From Lingula anatina (taxonomy: Eukaryota; Brachiopoda; Lingulata; Lingulida; Lingulidae), in assembly GCF_001039355.2 (NCBI RefSeq), contig NW_019775594.1, positions 78,569 to 142,568 on the forward strand: 64,000 bases of DNA. Direction: 5' to 3'. The notes under the pieces were generated by a model. That model was not told the DNA's origin, ran no database searches, and worked only from the letters and a program-made list of their open reading frames with translations. The first letter of the stretch is position 1. Each line of letters starts with the position of its first letter. The position numbers and the translations under genes are program-made. This document shows, piece by piece, positions 1 to 11,949 of the stretch.

Positions 1-640
1 TTAAGTCCGTCGGCTCATCAAAATGAAATGCAGTAAACATATAAAGTCATAACAACAACAATACACATACTACAGCTACTAATAGTAATGATAAAAAAAA
101 ATCATCAGACTGACATTCATCTTAACTCCGATGCACACCTTAAGTACTTACCTGAGTTGTTTAATTGTGTAACATTGTTAAGTGAAACAATTTGTTTTGT
201 TTGAAACCAGTTTGCTTTGTATAATTACATTTCTGATGCATTTCTGCCCAATCGTTCTGTAGCAAGGGCATTTAAGAATAAAATGAAATTCATCCTCGAT
301 GTCATTTAAAGTACATAGTTTACAGGTTCTTAATTTTTGTTTGTGTCTACTATCTGGGTTTACCTTCTAGTTTCTACAGCTAGATTATGCAATTCCTTCT
401 ATTTATGTGAAGTTGGCTTATTAAAATAGAATCGAACTGTAAAATCATCAACAATATGTTGGTGCAATAGCCCTTTGCTCCTTTTAGATATTTCCCAGCC
501 CAATTTGTATAAAATTACGGTATCTTTCAATCTTTGCTCTTTCAAGGGCAGTATAAAAATATCTGATATATTTTCGTGAAAAATAAATGACAACCCAACC
601 GTCTCCAGTCCATTCCGTACTCACATTACCCAATTAAACA
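1..640. other. Intergenic, no gene recognised
   Basis: AT-rich sequence without a convincing reading frame, RNA gene or repeat. The one 64-codon minus-strand frame (399-593) has no splice context or recognisable motif. Confidence 0.5.
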
Positions 641-702
641 TTTTGTCAAGCAGATCTGTACAGCACGCTGTTATATATATAATTTTTCGAGGAGCGGATT
701 TT

Positions 703-704
<2 letters not shown>

Positions 705-752
<48 letters not shown>
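705..752. repeat. (AT)n microsatellite
   Basis: About 24 uninterrupted AT dinucleotides. Similar pure AT runs of 50-90 bp lie near 7078-7143, 31075-31130, 41984-42042, 54858-54944, 57187-57259 and 57881-57937. Confidence 0.95.
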
Positions 753-754
<2 letters not shown>

Positions 755-1014
755 TTATTGGGTTATTGTATCTTGAATTAAATCCACATTCAGATATTCC
801 AATGTATTATTTTGTTTTTTGGTTGTCACAGTTGCCTTGTAAATTACATTTTTTTCTAGATGTTGAGGATATTTTTGAAGATTAAAAACAACAAGAGCGG
901 ATATAAATAAATAAATAATGATTTTAATATGACGAAAAAAAACTGTACAGAAAATGCTGAATAAATTAGATATGAAAATGAAAAAAATTGATACCGTTAA
1001 GTCACTAAAGTAGA

Positions 1015-1195
1015 CGTAGGGTCGGTAGATCATGCCGTGGGCCGCTGAGACGAGTAGCTGCAGAGCCGTGGGTCGGTAGGTCGTGCCGTGGGCCACTGAG
1101 ACGAGTAGCTGCAGAGCCGTGGGTCGGTAGATCGTGCCGTTGGCCACTGAGACGAGTAGCTGCTGAGCCGTGGGTCGGTAGATCGTAGATCGAGC
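1015..1195. repeat. 51-bp minisatellite, about 3.5 copies
   Basis: A unit of 51 bp beginning GGGTCGGTAGATCGTGCCGT repeats about three and a half times with few differences. Because 51 is a multiple of three, every frame stays open and reads as a 17-residue repeat; the overlapping minus-strand ORFs are by-products. Related words (GTAGACCGCTG, GACGAGGGTCGGTGAGAG) recur near 53.7-54.0, 62.5 and 63.3-63.4 kb. Confidence 0.9.
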
Positions 1196-1216
1196 CGGAT
1201 ATCAACACCCAACGGC

Positions 1217-1555
1217 ATGGAGGAGAGAAGATTGAAAGCCGCAAGAACGGGACGCCTCCCTTCTTTCACAAAACGAGTATCAAAAGCAAGGCAGATGTTT
1301 CAAGAAGAAACGACAATCGCTCATAGGCTATCTCAGATTAAAGAAGAAGTGACTGCATTAAAGGCAGAATGCGAAACGGCAAACAACGCTTACATCGATA
1401 CCTTAGACGACGACGACGCCATTGAAACGGCTCAACTTTGGTTCGTAGAGGTGGAGGAAACGTGTGCTGACTGCTTACGGGAAATTTCCGAGAGAATTCA
1501 CGCAGATATTCCGAAGCCAGTCCTAGAACCATCCGTAAAACCCATACATACCTAA
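1217..1555 (+). CDS. Small coiled-coil ORF, possible BEL/Pao retrotransposon N-terminal fragment
   Basis: A 112-codon ATG-to-stop frame just after the minisatellite. It is basic at its start (MEERRLKAARTGRL), then heptad-like and helical (HRLSQIKEEVTALKAECE), followed by an acidic DTLDDDDAIETAQ stretch and WFVEVEETCADCL. The pattern of a coiled coil, an acidic turn and a W-x-EVE helix resembles the N-terminal region of BEL/Pao-type polyproteins, from memory. No protease or reverse transcriptase follows, so it is either a fragment or an unrelated small gene. AATAAA overlaps the stop codon and could serve as a poly(A) signal. Composition and codon use look coding; the function is unknown. Confidence 0.45.
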   Translation: MEERRLKAARTGRLPSFTKRVSKARQMFQEETTIAHRLSQIKEEVTALKAECETANNAYIDTLDDDDAIETAQLWFVEVEETCADCLREISERIHADIPKPVLEPSVKPIHT

Positions 1556-1848
1556 TAAAGTATGTCTATATATCTTCACAGCGTACAAGACAAATACTTA
1601 AACATTGTCTTCATCTGGGAAAGATCTTGTTTCATGGCGGATTGAAATCATCAGCTGATCCATTCTTTGTCCTGTGTAAATTGAGGACTTCTGATAGATA
1701 AGTGTGTTGAATTGTGGACGGCGTATATCCCAGCATATAAACTATTTAGTTTCAAAGGGGAGTTTTTAAATATCTGTCCACAGAATGAAGATAATTTTTT
1801 GTGTATCAACCTAAGGGCAGTGTTTGTCCTCGCTAAACGTTTTCAAGA

Positions 1849-1920
1849 AGCAGAGTGGCGCAGTGGAAGCGTGCGGGACCCATAACCCCGAGGTCCTAGG
1901 ATCGAAACCTAGCTCTGCTA
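1849..1920 (+). tRNA. tRNA-Met(CAT), initiator type
   Basis: A 72-nt cloverleaf. AGCAGAG pairs with CTCTGCT, the first pair is A-T as in eukaryotic initiators, and the D arm is GCGC/GCGT. The anticodon loop is CCCATAA, and the T loop is ATCGAAA between CTAGG and CCTAG. The ATCGAAA T loop and the A1-T72 pair are initiator hallmarks. The last anticodon-stem pair (31-39) is A-C where initiators normally have G-C. A TTTT pol III terminator follows at 1934-1937. Either a functional initiator gene with one stem mismatch, or a slightly decayed copy. Confidence 0.85.
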
Positions 1921-2025
1921 TCCGAATACTTTCTTTTACATAATAATTGTACATGATAATTTGTTTCTCTTATTCGACATTCACTTTTCTTCCATTGCCA
2001 TTTAGGGTGCATTCCCATATATCTT

Positions 2026-2232
2026 AGATCGATCTATCCCCGTGGGGAGTCTCACTAGATAACTGTCAGATAATCCGGCTTAAATGCCCGTCCCGTCTAC
2101 TACACGTACAAGCTGTAAGGGGGTAATTAACTTTCGTGCCCGCTCGGCTGACAGCTATTTAGCGTGAACCCCCACGCAGCTAGGTTGATCTAGTTGAATC
2201 GATCTAATCTCTCGGAATGGGGTCTTATATAC
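2026..2232. mobile_element. Palindromic MITE family B, copy 1
   Basis: Imperfect palindrome with GATCGATC-rich ends and inner arms like AGATAACTGTCAGATAATCCGGCTTAA and its complement, around a core GGGTAATTAACTTTC. Four other related copies lie in the window (3335-3575, 5770-6010, 32195-32425, partial 48600-48715). No coding capacity. Confidence 0.75.
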
Positions 2233-3334
2233 GGTTGGTTTCTTGGAGGGTGCTACAACTGTATCAAAAAAAAAAAAAAAAAAAGGGAAAATGATCGGGC
2301 AAGTCAATCTGTATGCTAAATAACACAAAAGAAGGGCGTCACGGACGTGCCCCCAATATGAACTTATTTGCCCTAATGTCCTGTCCTTGAATTTTCACTC
2401 ATTGAGCACGCATGCTATATGCGCGCCAGTCTTTCTATCACTATGGATTTGGGTGCTGTGTCAGAAAGACACAAAAAATGTTACGTGCCTGGAATGCAAT
2501 GGTCATGAATGGTATGTAAAATGCCATTGGCCTATTTTGTTGACGGTATCAGGTCAGTTCATTTATATCTTGTTATTTATAAAGGGGCGTGTTCTTAGAA
2601 TGTATTGTTTTACCTCAGTTTATAAGAGGACTTGAACAGAGGTAAGGTATAGTGGATACGTTCAACGGACGCTCTGTAGTGCCCGTTAGTAGTAGCTCTT
2701 GGAGTTGTGACGTCACTGCAATAATGTTCTTAGTAATGTCTAGCATTGGTGTGTTTTGAAACGTAGATGCAACATATATAAGGTCCGTTAAGGACGAAGT
2801 GGTGCGGTGGATTCGAAAGAACCTTCATTTCTGGCGACGAAAATTCAAATCAAATCGAATTGTACATGTATAATGTTTTATGGATGCTTCAAGTTGTATC
2901 ATTTAAGAGTGTTAAAAAATTACAGAAAAAGGTCCCCACCTTAAGAACATTACATAAAGAACTTGAAGCTCAAGTTCCTCAAATTAGCATTGTTTTGTTT
3001 CAAATGTCTTCGTTTGTCAGTGTATGTGCTAGTGGTGTTATGCACTTCGAATAATGTATACAATAGAGAGTTTAAAAGGTCAAAGAAACATCAGATTGCT
3101 GAACAATGTTATCTAAATGTAAACTTATAAACTGAAGTATTGCGAGACACAGGGTTATATATGTGGAACACAGCAATAATGTTTTTTTTTTTTTTTTATA
3201 CGAATATAAAACTTGCCAGGATCATCAGCGTGGCTATTTGTTAACAATAATGGTGAAATTATACGTCCGAGGGCTAGTGATTTGGAAAGCAATTCAAAGC
3301 AATACACAACGATGTATTTAACCTACTGTCCTTA

Positions 3335-3575
3335 AAATCTCGCTTGGTTTGGAGTATTCAGATTCAGACATCGCACTAGCTAGGTCTGCCCAACTCTGCG
3401 GGGGATTCTCGCTAAATATCATTCAGTGAAATCGGCTTAATTGTCTGCACGCCTCCTCGAGCAGCTAGGGTGTAATTAACTTTCATGTGCTGATTAAACT
3501 TATTCCACTGAATCCCCTCAGAGTTGGATCAACTCAGCTATAGTGCGACGATGAATGTGAGTGCGCCCTAAGTTG
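3335..3575. mobile_element. Palindromic MITE family B, copy 2
   Basis: Shares the CGGCTTAATTGTCTG arm and the GGGTGTAATTAACTTTC core with the other copies. It lies just upstream of the first coding exon of the SLC22 gene, so it sits in the promoter or 5' UTR region. Confidence 0.7.
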
Positions 3576-3652
3576 AAAGTCTTCAGGCTATCACGGATGC
3601 GTCCCGTTGGTTTATTTCTCCCTATCTCTTTTTTTATTCAAAACAGCTGTAA

Positions 3653-5318
3653 ATGGAAGACTCAACAATGGACGAAGAGGAAAGAAAAAGTGAGGAAGAA
3701 CCCGAAGACAACCCAACAGATTACGATGACATCCTCGTGATGATTGGAGAATTCGGGACGTACCAAAAATTGCTTTATATACTTCTCTTGGCAGGTGCAG
3801 TATTGTCAAGCATGGTATACACCGCCATCGTCTTTATCGAGGACACGCCAACCTTCAGGTACGCGTTGACCGCAGCAGAGAGTGTTTTCATGAACATCAT
3901 AGCTTAAATCTGCATTGTTTACCTGGGCACTACTGCTTAGAAGACATGAAAAGTAAGGAAAAAAGGGGGGAAATAGGCCTGGCGTTCTTCAACATTCATA
4001 AAATAAAGCTTTATAAGATATATGCATCAAAATGTAAAATAAAAAAGGTGAACTTGTAAAGTCAAAGAATAAGATGAGTTAGCTAAAATAGATATTGGCA
4101 TAGCAGAAATTGTCCAAGAAGGAAATTGTTCTGCCAGTAGAGCACCCATATACTGTGTGGAATATCAATGGTTTGTTCAAAACGCTGAGTAATATGTGCA
4201 TCATGCATTTTATAAACCCGTTTACATCAGTTGCACTGCTTTTTTATTATTATTTTTTATTTTATTTTTTATTTATATATATATTTTTTAGGTGCATGCT
4301 TCCAGACCTGCAAAATGACACATTTGAAATCCAGGGAGAATGGCACCAAAGGATGGTCGACATTTCGTTCATGAATGTCACTGATGACGAATGTACCGTA
4401 TTTCACAATATCAGCCGCCAGGTCAATGTCGGCCAAGACGGGACAGAGCCTGAGAAATGTACAGAATGGGTATATGATACCACCTATATTACATATTCTT
4501 ATCCAATGCAGGTATGTACGTCATATACCTTGTCCAAGTTTTTGTTTTTCTTTCTTCCTTTTTTAATGTTTTTGTTTGTAAGGAATATAATAAACAAGTA
4601 TGCGGTTAAGTTCAAGGAGTTTACTTTCCTATTGAGTCATAAATATTACAGTCTCACAGTTCATTTAACAGGTGCTATTTCATGATGTTTTTTTTTAGTA
4701 TATAACCTCACATTATGTCAGTGTAATTTTTTGTTATTTATTTAATTTTTTTACTTGGAATCAAGTATACGTTAGAATAATGACATTATCTTATGCCATT
4801 CAATTATTTCTATTCAGTTTAGTCTTGTTTGCGACAGCAAATCAAAACTGACTACTTCCCACATAATAAACGTGCTAGGCGTTTTGATAGCAGGTGTCTT
4901 AAGTGGTGCCATAGCCGACATGTAAGTATTACAAGCATTTCTTGATTACCTATAGTTCCGACGGGAACGCTGCTTTGGTCTGTCCATATAAGGCCAGTGT
5001 AAAATCATATTGAAATAACGAAAAAAACAATAAAAACGAAGTCAATGCACTTATCTATTTGGCCTTGAAGAGAATTTATTGAAAAAAAGGCGAGGAAGAG
5101 CTTCAAATGTACAAAATCCAATTTACAAATGCATGGACATTTCAGAGCTGGACGAAGGATGGGGTTGCTGCTAGGACTAGGCCTCGGTGGACTGGCGGGA
5201 ATTGGTTGGGCATTTGCATCCTCTTATATCTTGGGTCTTGTATTGAGATTTTTCTACGGATTGGGATTTGGCGGAGTGTACTGTCTGTCAAGTACTCTTA
5301 GTAAGTTTATCTGGCGTG

Positions 5319-5366
<48 letters not shown>

Positions 5367-7075
5367 TGCAGTCAAGCTTAGAATAATTAGCAACTTTCTC
5401 ATTAATTGATATACATTTACTTTTTATTTTGGGGGGGAAGGGGGGGATCAAGCACTTGTGATTGCTGACAGTTATAGCAATTTATCTAGAGTATGTGCGG
5501 TGTGAAATACGACTCCCACCATTTTTTGAAAGAATTATGCCAAATGTATGAAACGCACGTTTCTCATGTACATCGAACAGCACGATTATCTGTGTGGTAC
5601 CAGTTTGTGAGGTTGACAGACTGATAGACAAATCAATATGAAAGAGATCCACTAAAACGAAACTCCCGAGACGATCCATACAGACAATTTACATGATTCA
5701 GGTCCATAGCCAGCAAGTTTAAAGGATGTTCCGGGGTAATTTGCTGATAAAAGCGGTGCTTTTAAGCTTGGGTTGTCATACTTAGATCGATCCATCTAGA
5801 TCGACCTAACTCCCTGGGGGTTCACGCTAAATAGCTATCTGCCCAAGAAGCTTAATTGTCTGTTACGCCTACCGAATCAACTTGGGGTAAAGATAATCAC
5901 CCCCTAACAGTTTTACTAGGCGTGACAGACAATTAAGCCGGTCAAGTTGACAGCAATTTAGTGAGACGCCTAGGAAGATAGATCGATCCAAATATCTGTG
6001 GAAATGGTCTCTTAACCTTCGGCTTTTTTTTTTTTTTTTTTACCCAGAGAGGATCTTTTCCCAGGCGTAAGGACGGTTTGTTCACCACACCCCTCTCCCC
6101 GGAACCCACTGGCTATAGATCTGGGGTTATACTTACGATTGTGACTTTCCGGGGTATTAAAGGGTGTAAAGCCCAACCTCTTTTTCCTGAACATACGAAA
6201 AAAAACTGGTTCGATACAAAAAAAATATTACCTGTGTAACGGGACAGAGAGATCTCTATGGTAGAGAGTCCCCTGCCCATTCATTTGTACATGTAAGCCA
6301 CGTCCTAGATTATGACCCACTTAGGTCAGGCTAACCCTAACCATTATAACTAAATGGAGAGCGTCGGACCTTCTGTTACACAGCTCCACAGTTTCGTTAC
6401 ACCGGTCGTCGTGAAAATGGCCTACTTATCAGTATGGTTTCATTTTAGCACTGGAGATGGTTGGTCCCAACAGACGGGTGATGACGGGAACAGGATTGGC
6501 CCTCATGTTTGCAGGGGGTGGAGTGGTCGCTACGGGAATGGCCTATTTTCTGCGAGACTGGCGCCATCTTCAGACAGCAGTGTCTGTGCCATATTTGTTA
6601 TTAACAATCCTCATGTTTTGGTAAGAGACTTTTAGTTGATGGGATGTTTAAAACACAAACCACATTTGAATATATCATATTTCATTAAAGATATGTAAAC
6701 GTGTCAATTAATTATATGCTAATATTACTACCCATAGTCCAGTTATATTACATGATTTTATAGTTAGAAAGGTTCTTCAAACTGTACCATTATAATTCAT
6801 ATGTTCGGTGTCACTGCCGTGTATTAAGGTACCTGAAAACGAAAGTCCATTTTGTCCTGTAAAGTGGGGTTTATTTCAAAATGTCTTTTCGAAAACCATG
6901 CAATTTTTTAAACAGTGTAAAGTTTTTTTTTAACTGTTTTAATTTGAATGAAAATGTTTAGAAATTGGCGTCTGTCATATTAACCACCACCCCCTTGACT
7001 TCATAGTTATAATTTGCAAGTTTCTTGACCAGAAAACCACAACTCAGTGGCGGTTTTTTATTTTATTTTAGTATC

Positions 7076-7146
<71 letters not shown>

Positions 7147-9599
7147 GGTTTATGGAAAAATAAAACACACCGATATTCAGATATTGATATTAGAATTTTG
7201 AAAAGCTGAATGATAGTTCTAAACTGCACCAAATGGCACCGTTTGCCCTCCAAAACACCGAAACCCACATCAAAAGGGCAAGTGTCGGCTTTGCCTCCGA
7301 GACCTGGCTCTACTACTATATATATATTCTTTAAAAATATGGACCCCCTCCCCCTTCAAATAATCCGAGATCTGCCCCTTTAACTTTATTTACTTCATAA
7401 TTTCTCAAGGTTACTTCCGGAGTCCCCAAGATGGTTGCTTACCAAAGGGCGTCATGAACAGGCGGAGGCAATTCTGAGACGCACCGCGAAGATAAACGGC
7501 AGTCATTTCCCAAATGGACTTATAGCAAGAGTGGAAATAAGCGAACCTCCCACCGAGAGTGCCCGTTCTCTACTACACGCACCTAGACTAGTGTTGAAAA
7601 TGCTGCTTCTTTATATAAACTGGTACAGCATGTTTTCAAGCCAGCCCTGTGTCATGAGTTGAAAACCAGTTGAAAACCAACAGGATCGCGTATATCCTTC
7701 ATATGGCAAAATGCCAGCTGATTCAATTTTGTTTGGTTTACTTTTTTTTTTCCTTCTTTTATTTATTTATTTTTTTTTCGTAAACAATGTATATACTCAG
7801 TTGAGTGGACCTTTTACTTGTAGTCATCCAGAAGATTAAAAATGAGAAATATTTAGATGCTAAATGAAGTTCAGCATCAGTTAAACATATTTCTAAAAGT
7901 GCATATTTGAATTGCAAATATTGCATAATTTTCGATCAATTTATATTCAAATGCGCCGCATATGCGGTGACAGCTGACGTTCAATACGAACGGCGACGTG
8001 TGTACAGGTTCATCTATAAAAAGACCTTTACACTGAACGGCGTCCATTCTAACATGATCACCTCGGTGTCCACTTTACTTCCAGGGCTATACTAGACCTG
8101 ATGTATTTTGGGATAAACCTTCACGCTGGCAACATGGCCGGCAACATGTACCTCAATATTTTCCTCTTTTCCCTGGTTGAGTTCCCGGCCTATGCCTTCT
8201 GTTTCACCATCGATATATTTGGGCGGAAGAAGCCGTATATAACGTGTACAGCCCTGGGCGGACTGGCATGCCTTTCGTCTCTCTTCGTGAAAAAGTATGC
8301 AGACAATGGTGAGATTGATAAATATTTAACAAAGGCGGTGTAACAGAAATGGAATTCCGCTAGGATCTATGGTCCTCTTCCCATTACTTTGTACATGTGA
8401 CATTCGTCCAATATACTAATCCTAATACTCCGACTGACCCTAACCTGTACTTATCATATGAGAGCCCGGAATTCCATTCCTGTCACACCGCCCAAAATGA
8501 AACTTTACACACCCATTTGCTCAGTTGACATAAATGCATCATCACACGCAAACACATACACATGTATACAGAATTTTTTTCGCACGTCCCGTGACTACGC
8601 GGACTGTATATGTGTTGTTATACACACTATCATATTTAAATCTAGACCCTTTATTTCTTTTTTTAAACTAAATGACTCAGCATCTGCCGTACGCTTTATG
8701 ACCGGCGAAACAAGAACGGAAGCGTTTCTTATAAAAATCGCTGCCCTGGCCCAAAAAACTAAGCACAGGTAAAGCTTAGCCGAAAAAGTCTGGGTCAGTA
8801 TATATATACAGTGTTGACTTGCTTTAGTTCGCTTCTTTTCCTTTTTCATTATTCTTTTCAGAATTGGAATCTACCAACTACATCAAAGTCGGTCTCTCCA
8901 CCGTTGGGAAATTTGGCGTGGCCGCTGCTTATAATATTTTGTATATCTGGAGTATTGAAGTGTTCCCCACCGTCTTGCGGAACTTTAGTATGGGGCTGGC
9001 ACTGGTCTCAGCTGGTGTGGGGGGCATGCTCGCACCGGTCATCGTGGTGGGTCTTTACTTTACTTTCATTTTTGCTTTCATTTTCACTTTCATTTTTTTT
9101 TACCTATAGTTTTTACCATTTGCTTTTAACATTTGTGGATTAAGTTGCTAATGTGTTTGCTTGTTCCCTCGATTTTTATCTTCATTGCTCCCTCCAAACA
9201 AAACGCATATTTTTAAACACATAAAAGATATGATGTTTTTTTTTCTTTTTTTTTTTTTTTTTAGAATTCCTTATAGTAACATTCGAAAAATATTTAACTG
9301 AATCCCAGTATTGAAATAATTGGGATTACTTTACCCCATCAATAATTCCTATTTTTTTTTTTTTTGGTATGGAAGTCTGCAGTCTAGGTGTTCTCTCAAG
9401 CTTTTTTTTTGTTTTTTAGAGGGACATCAACGTAGAAAGCATTGGAAAGGACACTTTGCCTCTTGTGATATTCGGGATATTGGCCTTATTCGGAGCTGCT
9501 TGCACACTTCCGGTTCCGGAAACCGCCAGGACAGACCTACCTGTGACCGTCGCAGACGCAGATACCTTCAAGAAGTATGGTTGTTCAACTATGAATTAA
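3653..9599 (+). CDS. SLC22-family organic cation/anion transporter, 9 exons
   Basis: Multi-pass plasma-membrane carrier of the major facilitator superfamily, about 552 residues, the usual SLC22 length. Exons, all with GT-AG junctions and matching phase: 3653-3858, 4292-4511, 4818-4921, 5146-5300, 6449-6620, 7410-7622, 8085-8308, 8862-9046, 9420-9599. Exon 1 gives an acidic tail, DYDDILVMIGEFGTYQ and TM1. Exon 2 encodes the large extracellular loop with N-glycosylation sites (NVT, NIS) and several Cys. The MFS signature IADIAGRRMG crosses exons 3-4; ESPRWLLTKGR (exon 6), GRKKP (exon 7) and GKFG...EVFPTVLRN (exon 8) follow; PVPETARTDLP precedes the stop. All family motifs are intact, so it looks functional. 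AATAAA at 10035 is a candidate poly(A) signal. The substrate cannot be told from sequence; OCT, OAT and carnitine-type subfamilies remain open. The start is the first ATG after a possible acceptor ending at 3647. Confidence 0.93.
5328..5362. repeat. (CA)n microsatellite in SLC22 intron 4
   Basis: About 17 CA dinucleotides just after the exon 4 donor; they give false reading frames on both strands. Confidence 0.9.
5770..6010. mobile_element. Palindromic MITE family B, copy 3
   Basis: The best-preserved palindrome of the family, inside SLC22 intron 4. GATCGATCCATCTAGATCG at one end answers GATAGATCGATCC at the other; GAAGCTTAATTGTCTGTTACGCC pairs with GGCGTGACAGACAATTAAGCC around a TAACCCCC-like centre. 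Confidence 0.8.
6233..6403 (+). mobile_element. MITE family A, copy 1
   Basis: Bounded by GTGTAACGG and its complement CGTTACACCGG. The inner segment TAGATTATGACCCACTTAGG...CCTAACCATTATAACTAAA recurs in reverse orientation near 18.9 kb. Confidence 0.65.
7078..7143. repeat. (AT)n microsatellite in SLC22 intron 5
   Basis: About 33 AT dinucleotides. Confidence 0.95.
8337..8490. mobile_element. MITE family A, copy 2
   Basis: Terminal inverted repeats of about 23 bp: GGTGTAACAGAAATGGAATTCCG at the left and its near-complement CGGAATTCCATTCCTGTCACACCG at the right. The interior is non-coding (TCCCATTACTTTGTACATGTGACAT). It lies in SLC22 intron 7, and the left end is only 28 bp from the exon 7 donor. 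Confidence 0.8.
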
Positions 9600-9702
9600 G
9601 TGAAAAGCTTCTGAAAACTAGCCTTGACATAACCGTAGAAAATACAAATAGCATGTTTCAGTAAAATGTCCGATTCAGTGAACGAAGTGGTATTTTTAAT
9701 TA

Positions 9703-9703
9703 G

Positions 9704-9744
<41 letters not shown>

Positions 9745-9800
9745 CTTTTGTGCGCGTATGTGTTCATCTGTGCTTGTATGTGTGTGGATGTAGGTTTGTA

Positions 9801-9888
<88 letters not shown>

Positions 9889-9900
9889 ATAGAGAGAGAT
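9703..9900. repeat. Compound (GT)n/(GA)n microsatellite
   Basis: GT runs broken by GA and TTTG units, just past the SLC22 stop codon, so it may lie in the 3' UTR. The 86-codon frame through it is a repeat artefact. Confidence 0.9.
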
Positions 9901-9959
9901 ATAAAGGCGCGGGAGAGAATGAGTGATCCTCTGTATTTTATTGCTTGCTTTACTCCTGT

Positions 9960-11500
9960 AGGTATATGATAATTAATGCCTCTTTTTTATCATCGCTCTC
10001 AATCCGTTGTTTTATTGTGTTCTATTAAGAACACAATAAAATACATTGTTTTCTGTTTAAAGACATTTGATCATTGTTTTCTACTCTGCAGCCGTCGACA
10101 ACGCGACAACCGTAGCGGTCAAAAGTCACAACAACAGCATCTAACGGCATATGGTACTGAGATTGGCGAACTGAGGCAATTAAAGGCATAATTGTGGACT
10201 CCAAACACTCTGAACCTAGTTGGAGCCCATTCATGCAGTTTCTTCATTGGCAAACACTCACTGCGCAGATTGATCGAACTCTGATATCCAGTGTCAAGCT
10301 TCACTGAAGTTATCTCGCCATACGGTTATATAATTTCAAACGTAGATGTGTTGTCCTTATTTCATATTTCTCTGCAAGGGCAACCGTTCATTTTTACCAT
10401 GTACTCGGTCCAACACGAAATATATCATAACAAAACGCTTAGGACCGTGCGTGCCTGTGGTACACTGCCATTTATAACTGATTGTGGTAGATTACTGTAT
10501 AGTTTATATGTACCAGTATATGTTATATTTGCGAACAGATCGACATTCAGACAATCGCTAGGCACGTACTGTAACTTGTTCGCGCCTTGGGACTCACTCC
10601 ATACATTAATGTGTATTTTTTATGTAAACTTTCTAGACTTAAAACTAATTCAGAGTGTATTCATTTTTATACATATTTAATTGATATATAAGCAACACTG
10701 TCACTGTGGCGCTTGTGAAACACAACATGCAGTGTAGAATTCTAATATATGCATCACTTGCTAGGGGTTAGGCCGATCTTTACGCTAGGATTTTTTTCTT
10801 ATCCACTTAAATAGTTATGTAATAATGTTATAACGTCAAATATGCATCGGATTATTCGAAATATCATTTTTAAGAGTGTGTGTTGAACATTGTTGTTAAT
10901 TTCAAATAGATCTCCCTAGCCTGCACAGCGTATCAACACCGCTTTTTCGCCTGCTTAATCACAATTATAAGTACCGCAAGTAAATTCCAGGGAATCTTCT
11001 TGAAGGGCTTATAATTTTGAAATATCAAGAAATAGGCAAACTAGTGCCTTTGTTAGATGGAGTACTGTAGAAAGAGGCTTATGTCTTATGGCATCGCACT
11101 GTATTTCACACCCGTGTGGTCAACCATCGGGGGAGGGGGGGGCAGCATTTCATAGAGGGAGTTCAAAAATCTGAATTTTAAGAGGTGTCATCCCCTCAAA
11201 ATAACAAGTTTCTATGGCATTTTATTTGTTGTTTTCAGATAACCAAAAGGATGTTAACAAACGATCGTAACCGACAGCTTGCCTTATTGATTTTTTCAAA
11301 TTACTGTCCCAGTACTGCAGCAACCCTGCACTGGAAACAATAGAGAAATGTGAGAATGGATTGAAAACCACGAGAACATAACCGTATTTTATACATGTAA
11401 CTGTGCTGTGAAAATCACCTTTTTCCAAACTGCTTTAAGCTAAAATCTTCTACACCTTATTTTGTCGTATTTCCACGGAACTTGAGACTGCCTATTTTAC
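9960..11500. other. Intergenic/3' UTR, no gene recognised
   Basis: Contains AATAAA at 10035-10040 and a 129-codon open frame (10291-10680) without motif, splice context or family resemblance. Otherwise plain AT-rich sequence. Confidence 0.5.
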
Positions 11501-11509
11501 GTCAACCAC

Positions 11510-11546
11510 GTCTCTGTGGCGCCTTCGGTTAGCGCGTTCGGCTGTT
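11510..11546 (+). pseudogene. 5' half of an interrupted tRNA-Asn(GTT) gene
   Basis: GTCTCTG-TG-GCGC-CTTCGGTTA-GCGC-G-TTCGG-CTGTT matches the eukaryotic tRNA-Asn 5' portion through anticodon base 36, with two changes in the D loop. The sequence then departs abruptly from a tRNA. The missing half is found at 18497-18531 in the same orientation. Its acceptor strand pairs fully with CAGGGAC there. Confidence 0.85.
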
Positions 11547-11557
11547 TTCTTAAAGAG

Positions 11558-11720
11558 CCAATCACGTTTCAAAAAAACCAAAAGATGAAACAAACATGAA
11601 ACAAAGATGAAACATCATGAAACATGAAACGGACCAATCACAACGCTGGGGAAAGATGAAACAGGCCAATCAGAAAAGACGAAGTCAAAAGATGAAACAT
11701 GCAAATTCAACATGGCGGAT
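11558..11720 (+). promoter_or_regulatory. CCAAT-box/ATGAAAC-repeat region, probable promoter and subterminal repeats
   Basis: Three CCAAT(C) boxes (11558, 11634, 11666), all forward, and seven copies of ATGAAAC (11585, 11596, 11607, 11617, 11624, 11656, 11692). At 11709 AACATGGCGGATT resembles a YY1 site typical of TATA-less promoters. The position next to the element edge would suit either a promoter or transposase-binding subterminal repeats. Confidence 0.5.
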
Positions 11721-11949
11721 TGCCAATTTCCTCGCTTCGCATATTTGGCCCCTTCAATATTTTAAATGGTTTATTGTTGGTGATTAAAAATATATGAAAT
11801 CGAAAGGTGTGACATGTAGCTATGTCGTAACTGAATAAAAGGAAGACTGCCCACGTGTTATTAAGTGCGGGGGCGGTTTTGTACGAAGCAACAGGGGTTG
11901 GGGGGGGGGGGTGCACTCTTCAAATACGGAGCACGGAAAAAATCCCGCG

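Noticed and set aside
1005-1269. Overlapping minus-strand ORFs of 79-130 codons with repeats
   Set aside because: Produced by the 51-bp minisatellite, whose length keeps all frames open.
9666-9926. 86-codon plus-strand frame of Val/Cys repeats
   Set aside because: It is a reading of the GT microsatellite. The same holds for CA, AT and poly(A) frames near 5254, 7077, 21418, 32495, 54723 and 57116.
10291-10680. 129-codon plus-strand ORF downstream of SLC22
   Set aside because: No motif, no splice context and AT-rich composition like the surroundings; probably chance.
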